DNA of 64,000 bases from Kentomonas sorsogonicus. Lineage: Eukaryota; Euglenozoa; Kinetoplastea; Trypanosomatida; Trypanosomatidae. The notes beneath the pieces are model-generated. The model made no database searches. It was not told the DNA's origin and was given only the letters and a program-made list of their open reading frames with translations. The DNA is taken from positions 248,001 to 312,000 of the forward strand of contig JAQOSZ010000303.1 of NCBI GenBank assembly GCA_030347455.1, written 5' to 3'. Shown here one piece after another: positions 35,311 to 44,821 of the stretch; position 1 is the stretch's first letter, and every line of letters begins with the position of its first letter. The position numbers were made by a program, and so were the translations under genes.

Positions 35311-36435
35311 GCCTTGTCCTTGTGTTGATCTGTTTTTGCTGGTTTGTTAGTATGCCCCAGCTTGAGTTTCTGCGGGTTGAGCAACCGGGGAAGAATTTTT
35401 TGACTACTGCCGTTGTGCTGTATTCCAGTACCTTTGCACGTATCAGAAACACTATTATTTTTTTCCAGTCGGTTTATAAAGTTGTGTTTTTCTTTTCATG
35501 GAAGCTGTCTCCTGTGTCGTTGCTTTTTTTTTTCCTCCCCTTAGGCACAAAACAAAACGAAAATACTCTCTTTAAAAAAAAATAGCCGTGACAGTATTCG
35601 CTCTGCCAACGCCCAGATCATTATACGTATCCTTTTTCTGCTTCTTTTCTTCTCTCTCCTTCTCGGTTCTCATGCTTAGCGATACTTATATATATTACCA
35701 ATTGCTCCAAACATTCGTGTCTCCTACCGTATTGCATACGTCTTCACACAGAGAATGTCTGCCGTTCAGAAGAAGTATCGTGACGAACTGCGTCAAAGCA
35801 GACCCCCCCCCCCCCCTTGTTCCTTGTATCCACTTCTGATTGTTTTGGATAGTAACCTCCACACGCACTATTATTTAACCGTGATATCATTTTTCGCACC
35901 TCCACTCTCCTCTTTGTCCCTCAACTCCCTACCACCGTATCTACCGTCACGTATCTCGTTTTTTTTTTTTTAAATATAGGTATATAGTAGTAGTAGTAGC
36001 TCGAGTTTAAGGGTGCCCAGCTGCCGATATATACACGGCACACAACTCATACTCAGTGATACTATTCGTTAGTTCTTTTTTTGTTTGTTTGTTGCTACAA
36101 GACAGTGACTCGACACTGGACTAGTTTTATGTTTCTTCTCTTTTAATCGCGTTCTCACCTTTTCTGTTCTGCTTCTTCACTTTTTTTTTTTTTTTTGCTG
36201 CCGTTTTCTCTTTTTCTGCTCACCACCTTTTATCTATCTTACAGTGTTGTTTTGTGTTATTTTTCATATTATTATTTTTTGCCCGCAAATTGGTCTGTTA
36301 TCGTCAATAAGAAATCAAATAGAAGCACTAGCGTCACACAGATATATATGTAGGAGGAAAAAAGAGAAAGACTAAGCATACCTGGTACCAAAGATCCTAT
36401 TCTCTTTTACGTATACGCTTACATATTTTTTACTG

Positions 36436-36477
36436 TATCTCTCTCTCTTTCTCTCTCTTTTTTTTTTCGACTTTTAG
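36436..36477 (+). promoter_or_regulatory. Candidate polypyrimidine tract and 3' splice site
   Basis: CT repeats followed by a T run and CGACTTTTAG; the AG is at 36476-36477, about 385 bases before the HECT start codon. It is the strongest tract in the long gap before this gene. Confidence 0.4.
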
Positions 36478-36860
36478 GGACGATTTTCTTCTGCTGCCTA
36501 ACATCAGCCGTGTGGCTTCGTGCGTTTGCAGATAGTTTTTCTTCCTATCTTACACACTGCTGCTTTTTTTCCCTTTTGTTTTTTGTCTTCCTTTTTCACT
36601 GCACTGCATCAGATTCCTATCCAGATAGATATCTCATATCCCTCGAGTATCTCTTCCCTATAGCGCAAAGCACGCAGGTAGGCTCTCGCACACAGATAAA
36701 TATACATAGGGTCTCCTCAGCAACTTGACACGAAGGTGTCTTTGCCTGCGACTGCTCTTTTTCCCTCGTTAAAGACTTGTGAAACTTGTCATAGGCCACT
36801 AATAGTAAACGTATCCGCCCGTTTTCTCTCATTGCGAGCACCGCAACTCCTTCTCCAGTG

Positions 36861-39800
36861 ATGCAGAGCCAATCGGGCGACAGCCGCCAGCAACTCAAGG
36901 CGGTTGCGCAGCTCAACAACTCTAAAAGTACGCGTACGAATCCACTTCCGCTGTACGATGCCATCCAAGTCGTCGCGATAGCACTGGTGATGGGTGACGA
37001 GCGCTACCTGCGGCGGTTCGATTCTGTCATCGCTTTCTCTGTGCTTTACGCCGTGGTGGAGCGGTACGTGGCTGAAAATGACGAGATCACGCGGCGGGCG
37101 GCGGCTTCGCATGACGGTCACGGGGGACGCAGCAAGACCAACAGACCCTCACCTGCGTCGGCCGCGACGCCCGGCAGCAAAGGCTACCTGGCTGGTGATA
37201 TCTTGGTTGTGACGGTCCGCTCTCTCTCGCTCATGTGCGAATACGTGCCCTCGGCGAACGAGGCGGGCACGCCGCACCACTACAAGCTCATGTCGCTCAC
37301 CTGTGCGGTGATGCACAAGGCCTTCTGTAACGAGTGGTCGTACGAGCACAACGATGCGCGCAACTTGCTGGAGGAGTGCCTACGGCTCATTCGCTTTCTC
37401 GCGCGCGACGACGTCACGGGCGGCATTCTGCAGGCGACCCTCGTCGGCGATCTTCTTACACTCTGCGCGGGCGAGGACACCTTGATTGTACGGCAAGCGC
37501 TGGAGTCACTGGCGATGCTGTGCTCAAAGGTGGTGCTGCCCACGGAGACGGTCAAGACGAGCGGTCTCAATAGCTTCTTCTCCATCTTCAAGTCGGTGAA
37601 GTCGGTCGGAGGCAGTAGCGGCGGCGGCGGCAGCAGTGGGGGCAAAGGCTCTAGCGGTCGCGGGCACGTCGCCAACGTCGACCACCCTGTTGTCATCACC
37701 ATTGAGAACGTCATGGCGCCGTTTCTGCAGTCCCTGGTAGAGCAGCACGTCGCTAGCGTTACTTCGGCACCGGAGCTGTGGCCACTGCTGGAGCTGACTC
37801 TGCAGTGTCTCGGGGTGCTGGTCGAGCGCGCCGCTCTGTGCCACCGCCCGCAGACGGCCAAGACACTCGTCTCGCCGGAACTTCCCGCGATGGTGTACCG
37901 CCTCATCAACCTGGTCGAGTCTAACGTGGCGCTGGAGGCGGGCATCCGCAGCGACCGCACCCTCTTTCTCGAGACGCTGCTCGCGGTGTTCACCACGTGC
38001 AGCCGCGTGCAGATGGCCGACAGTTTGCTCTTGCCGGAGGCTAAAACGTTCTTTCACGCCTTGCTGGATGAGGGCAGCGGCGAGGACGCCAACACGGCCA
38101 TGTCGACGCTGCTTGCGGACCCCTTCCCGCGCGGCGGCATGGCAGCGCGCAGTACGCAGCGTCGGGACAAGGACCACATCACCAGCGTTGCTGCCATCCG
38201 ACTATTCGTTCTCACGTGTCCCTCCGTTCCGCCGGATGCCTTCGGCCTCAAACCGAAGGTCGCACTGCCGGTGCATCAATGGATGTGGGAAGACGAACTG
38301 CGACACGCGAATCGTCTTCCGGAAGAGCAGTGTGTGGCCCTAGAGTCGGCGTGGGCACGTCTCGAGAAGGAGTGCGTTGTGCGCCTGCACACCAAGACGC
38401 TGACGGTCAACCTCCAGTCCATGTCGATGAACCCCGCCATCACGGCGCTCGTCAACACGGGCATCGTCACCACACAGGCAAACCGCAACGTGTCGCGTCG
38501 CTTCGTCCCGTTTGTCTTCCACTTTGCGGATGAGGCGCTTCTGCGACCGGTGGTGCAGAACGTGAAGGAGACCGCCACGTACGGCACCAGCGATGGCGGC
38601 AGCAGCGGCGACAATCACAACCACGACTTCAACAGATCCTTCTCGGGACGCGGGAAGTCGTCCGGCGCTGCCACCGACGGTGACGTCGTCGACGATCTTG
38701 TCTTGAATCGCGATGCCGTCGTGACGGCGCACCACATCCAGATCGGCGAGGAGTACTTTGAGGCGCTGTGCGTCTACGCCACGAGCGCCTCGGGGCAGAT
38801 GGCGAAGCAGCTCGCCACGTGCGCCTGTGCCTCCATTCTGCAGATGCTGCTGCTCTTCAAAGGGGAGCGGGACCGCATCACGCGACTGCTGAATGCCGCG
38901 ATGCTGCCCATGTGCCAGATGTTTCGCGAGGCGATCCTCACAGCGGACAAGGCCACCAAAGCCGTGGTGTTGACCATGATCGAGTGGCTCCTCCACCTGC
39001 GTGCCCTTGCGCCACTCTTTAGTCGCTCAGCGGTACGCTGTGGTCTGCTCGATCAGCTCGACGCGCAGGCCAGGGTAACGGTGGTCGTTAACACCAAGGG
39101 AAACAAGCCCACGCGAACAGCCACCCTCGCCGAGAAGTCGCGCGCGCTGCACGGCAAGATCACCCGATACTGTCGCCGCGCCGCTCCCGCGCGGATGCCA
39201 AGCGCGAAGGGTTCCGCGTCGTCGCCGTCGATGGCAAGCAAGCACGCTGATCCGGCCGCTGGAGCGTCGTCGGCTGTGGACGCGGAGCTGGCATTGCTCT
39301 CCGGGGACGCACAGGTGCTGTCCCGGTCACTGCGCGGGCTGCAGCACGTGACTCCCCAGGACGGCACGCACGAGGATGCGGTGGCTCACCTGCTCGAAGC
39401 GCTTCGCTCCTCCACCGACATCACCCCCCACGAGGTGCACAGCCTCCGACTCGCCGAGACACTGCTGAACTACCTCTTCCGCAACCGCGAACTGGAGGAG
39501 GTGCTTGGGACAGCTGTGGTCTTCACCGCCAGTGCTTCCGGCTCCACGCGAGTCTCGGTGGCTGGCCACCACGACTCAACAGCAACAAGCCGCGGTGGCG
39601 ATGTGGGCGGACGAGCTAGCAGTCAGGCGAGCGACCCTCTTCTCGAGTCTTGCCACGTCGCGACCCCCGACGTGGGCGGTCACATGGCGGACTTCCTCCA
39701 GCGGCAGATGGACGCGCCGCGGCTGGAGTGTCTCCTGCGCTGCAGCCGTGCGTGCCCCGAGGGGATTCAGACGGCTATCAAGCACCTCAGCGCGACGGTC

Positions 39801-42800
39801 TCGCAAGGGACGCAGTTCACGGCGGTCGAGTCGGTGGTGACCAGCACGGCGGTGGCCTGCCGGGGACCGCTCTCCGCCTTCCAGCTGCTGACCAACATCT
39901 CGCCCATGGTGCGTCTTTGCGGTGACGCCGGCTGCGCCCTGCACGCGCTGACAGACCCAACGCCGGAGTGCCTGTCAGGGCCCAAGCAGCTCGCGCTACG
40001 CAAGGAGTACTGCGCTCAGGGTCATCGTTTGCGGGAGGTTGCCGCGTTCCAGACGGTGTGCCTCTGCGACATCTGCTCTACGCAGCTGCGCAGTGGCCGC
40101 TCGTGCCGCGCGTGTAACTTCGATCTGTGTCTCAATTGTCATCGCACGCGCTACGCGGGTTGCAGCCCCGCTCGCCTACCGACGCCTGCCAGTCGCTCAC
40201 GCGCCAACTTCTTCTCCAGCATCGGTGATATTGAGCGATACTTCCGTACCGGCTCCACTTCCCTCAAGGCGACGCAATCGGCACCCACGACGCAGTCCAG
40301 TCTTATGAATGTCGACTTCTTCATCGAGCGAGTGCGGCTGTATCTGCGGCGGCAAAGCGAGGCAGGTGATCAGCGCAGCGTCTTCCCCGGCGGCGACGAG
40401 GAGTTGCGGCTGCGGGCGCGTGTGAGCTCCGCGCTTCTCAGTGACCTGCAGCTTCTCCACTGGCGAACGTACGAGGTACTCAAGACCTTCCTCACCCGCC
40501 CCTCGCTGCTGCAGCCCCCGTCGTACCTGCTCGCCGGTGATAGTTCTCAGGGCGTGTCGGAGGAGCTGCTGTCGGAGCTCGTCACGCGCTTTTCGTCGCT
40601 TCTGACGGACACCGACGAGATCAGCATGTCTGACACGCTCATCCACGAAGGGCTCGAGGACCGGTACATACTGTACCGCCCCGTTAGTGGCCGCTGCTCG
40701 TACCAGGAGACGCTCTTCAGCCTCCTGTACACAAAGGCGTACGCGGATGGCAACAAGGTGGCCCTACTACAACTCGAGAACTGCCTCGTCCGTCCCGAGG
40801 CGGGCGGGAAGCGAGAGCTGACGTCGGTCGACGGGGTGATCAAGTTCGAGTCGTCTTCAAAGGCCGCGAGCATCACGACCCCTTCCGAGAGCAATAACAA
40901 CAACAACAACAACAGCAGCACCGTTGACGGAAGTATTGCCGGTAGCAGCGCCATCGGGAACGACACGCCAATCGGCAAGACGTGTTGCTTCGTCTTCCAC
41001 CACTTTGAGACGGATAGTGCCGACAGGTGTAGCTGCGGTGGCCACAGCCGGGCCGACTTTAGTACGGTGCAGCCGCCCCGCGCCTCGGTCGCCCAGCCCC
41101 CGTTTGCGCAGAGGAAGGACGTGCTGCTGCTTGTGGTGCTGCATAAGCTCGTGTCGTACCGCTCGATGCTCAACGAACAGAACAGCGGCGCACTGCAGGG
41201 TAGCGCTCAGTACGACCATCTGTTCGTCAACAACACCGTCACCAACGCGGTTGTCAAGTCTCTCGCGGCGTCTGCGCTGCGTGTCAGCATGCTGCCGCCC
41301 CGGTTCGCCCTGCCTCGCTGGGTCTACTTTGTTCTCACCGAGGCACGCTTCCTTGTACCGCTTCGTATGCGCCAGCACATTGCGCGCTTCCTGGCGTATG
41401 GGGCGCGGCGCTCGCTCATTCAGTACATGCGCGTCTTCCGCCAGCACCGCAACGACCGTTACGTCATCATCAGCCCCGGTGAGTTTGCCCGAATGGCGAA
41501 CCACAAGTTCACCGTACGCCGCGAGCAGTTTTTGCACGACGCCCACATGATGCTACGCAAGTGTAGCGACTCGCGACTCCCCATCTCCGTTGAATTTGCC
41601 GGTGACGTCGGCGTTGGGCAGGGCCCCACCGCCCACTTTTACACCCTACTTGCCAAGGAGCTGAGCCGGGCGTCGTTGCGTCTTTGGAGAAACGTCAAAA
41701 TCGGGGGAGCGGAGGCGAGCTCCTCCTCGGCGTCCGTTGCCGCGTTCATTCGTGCCTACAACACGAATAATAGTAGTACTAGTAGCGGGTCCGGCAGTGG
41801 GAAAGCAGCGTCTGACGAGAAAAGCGACGACCCAGCAAGCCTGATGGACGCGCTGGTGGTACCACCGCCAGAGGGACTGTACCCCATGCAAATGCGCGCC
41901 CCACCAGCGCTTCCGGTTAATAGTGCCGCCGCCGACAGCACGACGGGGCCTCTACCCCACGGCGCAGTCACGCTGGAAGATCACTTTATGAGTCTCAAGG
42001 ACTACCAGACGGAGTTTCGTGAGCAGGCCACGGCCCTCTACGCACTGGGCTCCGCCCTTGGGAGGGCGTTTCTTGACGAGCAGGTGCTGCCGGTTCACCT
42101 CTCCTCGGCGCTGTCGCTGTTCCTGCACCGCGGGGTCCCCCCTGTACGGCAGGTGCTGGAGACCTCGTCGTACCTGCGCGCCAACGGCGCGGCGCTGTCC
42201 CCTATCGATCTGTACGACATTCCCGTGCGCTTCACGAAGTTGGTGGACGGCACCGTCGCCTACTCGCTCGAGTCACTCGCCGCCCTGGACGACAAGACAC
42301 TACGCACACTGGAGGTGCCCTTCACGCTGCCCGGCGACGACGCCTACGAACTCGTCCCCAACGGTCGCACCACCTTTGTCACCAGGGAGACGCTGCCGCA
42401 GTACGAGCGCCTCGTCGTCAACGCGCTCATCTTTCAGTCCGTGTCACTGCCGCTGCGCATGATTGTCCTGGGTTGCCTTGATGTCGTGCCGCGCGAGGCG
42501 CTGGCGGTGCTGGACGTGCAGGAGCTCATGGTACTCATGTGCGGCGAGGAGAAGGACGGCGCGACGCCGCTGTGGACGCTGGAGGAGATCCGCTCGGTGC
42601 TCGTTGGCGACCACGGGTACCAGAACGACTCGCCGCAGCTGGCCATGCTCGCCAACATCTTGGCCACCCGCTTCACCCCGCAGGAGCAGCGCGATTTTCT
42701 GCTCTTCTGCACGGGCTGCCCGCGTCTCCCCGTCGGCGGCATCCACGCGCTGGGGGCCATCACGGTGGTGCGCCGCTCCAACGCGTTTGCCTACGCACGG

Positions 42801-43421
42801 AGTCTGGCGGAGCGAGCGCGGCGGCTGGAGGAGCAGGAGGCGCAGTCCGCTGCGGCCGCCGCTGCCGCCACTGGAGAGGGTGACGGAGCCGAGGTGGCTG
42901 ACCCCGAGGGAGAGCAGGAGGTGGTGGAGCTGGATGCCGTCCACCACGAGGAGGACGAGGACGACGACGACGCTCTGTGCCGCCGAGAAGAAGGCGGTCG
43001 CGATTCACGTAGCCCCGCTCTTCAGAGCGCACCCGACGACACTGCGGCGTCCTCTACCAGCGCCAGCCACAAGGCGAGTGTCAGCAGCCCCACTGTCGGC
43101 CCTCGGCGGGTCCCCGCCACCATCAGCGACTCCCCCGCTGCCAACTCCGTCAGCAGCGTGCAGGGGGAGCCCCTTCCACTGAGCGTCTCCGCGGGTGGCG
43201 GTGGCGTCCGCGCCACTGACACGCGCAAGTCCCCAAGTATTGACACCGACACCGACCCCGGACGCGAGACAACGGCGGTTTCCGACCTGGACTGGGCGCT
43301 TCCGTCCGTAAACACATGCTTCCGCTACCTGAAACTGCCACCGTACCCCACTGAGGACGTCATGTACAACAAACTGCGCCTGAGCATCACCCAAAGTGGT
43401 GACGGTTTTGAGCTATCTTAA
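36861..43421 (+). CDS. HECT E3 ubiquitin ligase, TRIP12/UPL3-like
   Basis: A 2,186-residue ligase in one uninterrupted frame. The N-terminal 1,050 residues are helical and Leu-rich with low-complexity loops, consistent with armadillo-type substrate-binding repeats. At about 40060-40170 there is a compact zinc finger, CLCDICSTQL...CRACNFDLCLNCH, of ZZ-like pattern. The HECT domain begins near 41480 (LPISVEFAGDVGVGQGPTAHF) and runs through the N-lobe strand AFLDEQVLPVHLSSAL, then TGCPRLPVGGIHAL. The ubiquitin-accepting Cys is in LPSVNTCFRYLKLPPYP (codon 43317-43319), 35 residues from the end, and the chain ends GFELS as TRIP12/UPL3 members end in FHLS. About 165 residues of acidic low-complexity sequence are inserted between the C-lobe start and this Cys. 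The ATG follows directly on a GTG; I start at the ATG. Confidence 0.9.
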   Translation: MQSQSGDSRQQLKAVAQLNNSKSTRTNPLPLYDAIQVVAIALVMGDERYLRRFDSVIAFSVLYAVVERYVAENDEITRRAAASHDGHGGRSKTNRPSPASAATPGSKGYLAGDILVVTVRSLSLMCEYVPSANEAGTPHHYKLMSLTCAVMHKAFCNEWSYEHNDARNLLEECLRLIRFLARDDVTGGILQATLVGDLLTLCAGEDTLIVRQALESLAMLCSKVVLPTETVKTSGLNSFFSIFKSVKSVGGSSGGGGSSGGKGSSGRGHVANVDHPVVITIENVMAPFLQSLVEQHVASVTSAPELWPLLELTLQCLGVLVERAALCHRPQTAKTLVSPELPAMVYRLINLVESNVALEAGIRSDRTLFLETLLAVFTTCSRVQMADSLLLPEAKTFFHALLDEGSGEDANTAMSTLLADPFPRGGMAARSTQRRDKDHITSVAAIRLFVLTCPSVPPDAFGLKPKVALPVHQWMWEDELRHANRLPEEQCVALESAWARLEKECVVRLHTKTLTVNLQSMSMNPAITALVNTGIVTTQANRNVSRRFVPFVFHFADEALLRPVVQNVKETATYGTSDGGSSGDNHNHDFNRSFSGRGKSSGAATDGDVVDDLVLNRDAVVTAHHIQIGEEYFEALCVYATSASGQMAKQLATCACASILQMLLLFKGERDRITRLLNAAMLPMCQMFREAILTADKATKAVVLTMIEWLLHLRALAPLFSRSAVRCGLLDQLDAQARVTVVVNTKGNKPTRTATLAEKSRALHGKITRYCRRAAPARMPSAKGSASSPSMASKHADPAAGASSAVDAELALLSGDAQVLSRSLRGLQHVTPQDGTHEDAVAHLLEALRSSTDITPHEVHSLRLAETLLNYLFRNRELEEVLGTAVVFTASASGSTRVSVAGHHDSTATSRGGDVGGRASSQASDPLLESCHVATPDVGGHMADFLQRQMDAPRLECLLRCSRACPEGIQTAIKHLSATVSQGTQFTAVESVVTSTAVACRGPLSAFQLLTNISPMVRLCGDAGCALHALTDPTPECLSGPKQLALRKEYCAQGHRLREVAAFQTVCLCDICSTQLRSGRSCRACNFDLCLNCHRTRYAGCSPARLPTPASRSRANFFSSIGDIERYFRTGSTSLKATQSAPTTQSSLMNVDFFIERVRLYLRRQSEAGDQRSVFPGGDEELRLRARVSSALLSDLQLLHWRTYEVLKTFLTRPSLLQPPSYLLAGDSSQGVSEELLSELVTRFSSLLTDTDEISMSDTLIHEGLEDRYILYRPVSGRCSYQETLFSLLYTKAYADGNKVALLQLENCLVRPEAGGKRELTSVDGVIKFESSSKAASITTPSESNNNNNNNSSTVDGSIAGSSAIGNDTPIGKTCCFVFHHFETDSADRCSCGGHSRADFSTVQPPRASVAQPPFAQRKDVLLLVVLHKLVSYRSMLNEQNSGALQGSAQYDHLFVNNTVTNAVVKSLAASALRVSMLPPRFALPRWVYFVLTEARFLVPLRMRQHIARFLAYGARRSLIQYMRVFRQHRNDRYVIISPGEFARMANHKFTVRREQFLHDAHMMLRKCSDSRLPISVEFAGDVGVGQGPTAHFYTLLAKELSRASLRLWRNVKIGGAEASSSSASVAAFIRAYNTNNSSTSSGSGSGKAASDEKSDDPASLMDALVVPPPEGLYPMQMRAPPALPVNSAAADSTTGPLPHGAVTLEDHFMSLKDYQTEFREQATALYALGSALGRAFLDEQVLPVHLSSALSLFLHRGVPPVRQVLETSSYLRANGAALSPIDLYDIPVRFTKLVDGTVAYSLESLAALDDKTLRTLEVPFTLPGDDAYELVPNGRTTFVTRETLPQYERLVVNALIFQSVSLPLRMIVLGCLDVVPREALAVLDVQELMVLMCGEEKDGATPLWTLEEIRSVLVGDHGYQNDSPQLAMLANILATRFTPQEQRDFLLFCTGCPRLPVGGIHALGAITVVRRSNAFAYARSLAERARRLEEQEAQSAAAAAAATGEGDGAEVADPEGEQEVVELDAVHHEEDEDDDDALCRREEGGRDSRSPALQSAPDDTAASSTSASHKASVSSPTVGPRRVPATISDSPAANSVSSVQGEPLPLSVSAGGGGVRATDTRKSPSIDTDTDPGRETTAVSDLDWALPSVNTCFRYLKLPPYPTEDVMYNKLRLSITQSGDGFELS

Positions 43422-43916
43422 GGCTTTTCCGTATGTTGTTTGTGAAGTTATTGTTTACGCTCGCCGAGTTGTTAACAATTTGCGAGCGCGCGTTCGTGCT
43501 CTGTTCTCCCCCTTCCCACACAATCTACTTTTTCTTTGTTTTGTTCTTCTTAGATACCCGACGTACTACTGTGCCGACTTTCATGCTTTTCTTCATCATC
43601 TCTTTATTTTTCCCCCCTTTCCTTCTATTGCTCGTGCTTTGTTATCTTTTCTTCATCTCTTTTCCGTATTCTCTTGATTCTTTCTCCACTCATCGCTTTC
43701 TTTTTTGTTCTCTTTGATTCTCGCCCCCTCCCCCCCCCCCCACCATCTTACAACGTTGCTTTCATTTATGATTTTTTCACCTTCAGTTTACTTCCCTCTT
43801 CCCTCTCTCTTGATCCATTCTACCACACGAAAGTGTTCCTGCTTGCTGCTCTCTCGTCATATCTTACTGCAAATGATATCTTTTTTTCCTTCTTGGCGAA
43901 TCACAAAAACAACAAT

Positions 43917-43917
<1 letters not shown>

Positions 43918-43949
<32 letters not shown>
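43918..43949. repeat. CA dinucleotide microsatellite
   Basis: Sixteen uninterrupted CA units in the 3' flank of the HECT gene. Confidence 0.9.
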
Positions 43950-43955
<6 letters not shown>

Positions 43956-44750
43956 GGAGGGGCCATGAAGGGACCTCTACGACACTGCCAGAACGATCTG
44001 CACCCGTCAAGAACGTGCATTTTTTCTTTTCTTTCTCTCGCTCGCGCCTCTCTTTAAATGCTTTTTGATTGCTTGAGCATCCCCCTCCCTCCCGCATACA
44101 CTTCTATATCAGACCTTCCATTTTGCCCCGCTCTTTATCGCGCTCCGCATAGGCTTCCCTGTCATTCCACATACTCATCGTTGCTGACAATGGTGTCTCT
44201 TTTTTTGCTCTACAAGAATTCATGCTAAGGAAATGCTCCAGTGCTGACTTTCACACACCATTTTTGCATACACGCATACGAGTAGAACTGCTCTACAACG
44301 TAATGCATTTCAAGGTTTCCGAGCCTGACCCCCATCTTACATCATGTCCTCTGTGAAATTTATTCGCTGGTGGTGGCGGTGATACCGTTGCCGATGAACA
44401 TAACATAATCGGATCGACGCTGGTTGGTACGGCGATCATATCGTTGGCCCTCTGAGTGTAAATTGTGGTTATTGACAGAAAGCTGAGTATCGATCTGTTA
44501 ACTCAAGTCTCAATCGGTGGTGCAGCTCTCTATGCTGAGAGGGACGGAAATGAAGGCCGTACGCGTCATTTTTTTTTTAACGATCGTATTCCCGTTATTC
44601 TCATATGTGTTTGTATGTGTTTGTGTCTGATGCCTTTCGCAACCTCATATATTTTACTATTTGTATCATTATTTCCATTTCTTTTTACCTTAACACTGCA
44701 CACCATTTTCTTTTAGTAAGTTGTGTTAAACGTCTACAACATTTCCCACG

Positions 44751-44779
44751 TTCGTTTCGTCTTTCCTTTCTCCCTGCAG
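44751..44779 (+). promoter_or_regulatory. Candidate polypyrimidine tract and 3' splice site
   Basis: TTCGTTTCGTCTTTCC-type pyrimidine tract ending CTGCAG, with the AG at 44778-44779, 43 bases before ATG 44822. It places the C16 run inside the predicted 5' UTR and argues against the in-frame upstream ATG at 44723. Confidence 0.55.
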
Positions 44780-44821
44780 GACTCCCCCCCCCCCCCCCCT
44801 TATCATTCACGAGTCGTCGCC

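Larger units (their letters stand above)
34040..36860. other. Long gene-free stretch (2.8 kb)
   Basis: The longest gap in the window. I see no convincing protein gene, tRNA box pair or rRNA. It holds a TA run (34196-34214), C17 (35294-35310), C14 (35803-35816), several T runs, and a CT-rich tract ending TTTTAG at 36472-36477 that is a candidate acceptor for the HECT gene. The open frames are short and Phe/Ser-rich. Confidence 0.55.
43422..44821. other. Intergenic region
   Basis: T/C-rich spacer with C12 (43730-43741), a CA repeat (43918-43949) and C16 (44784-44799). No gene is supported; the C16 run lies between the likely splice site and the next ATG. Confidence 0.6.

Noticed and set aside
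44723-44821. Upstream ATG for the Rrp7-like gene
   Set aside because: It precedes the strong CTGCAG acceptor and would translate the C16 run; the ATG at 44822 fits better.
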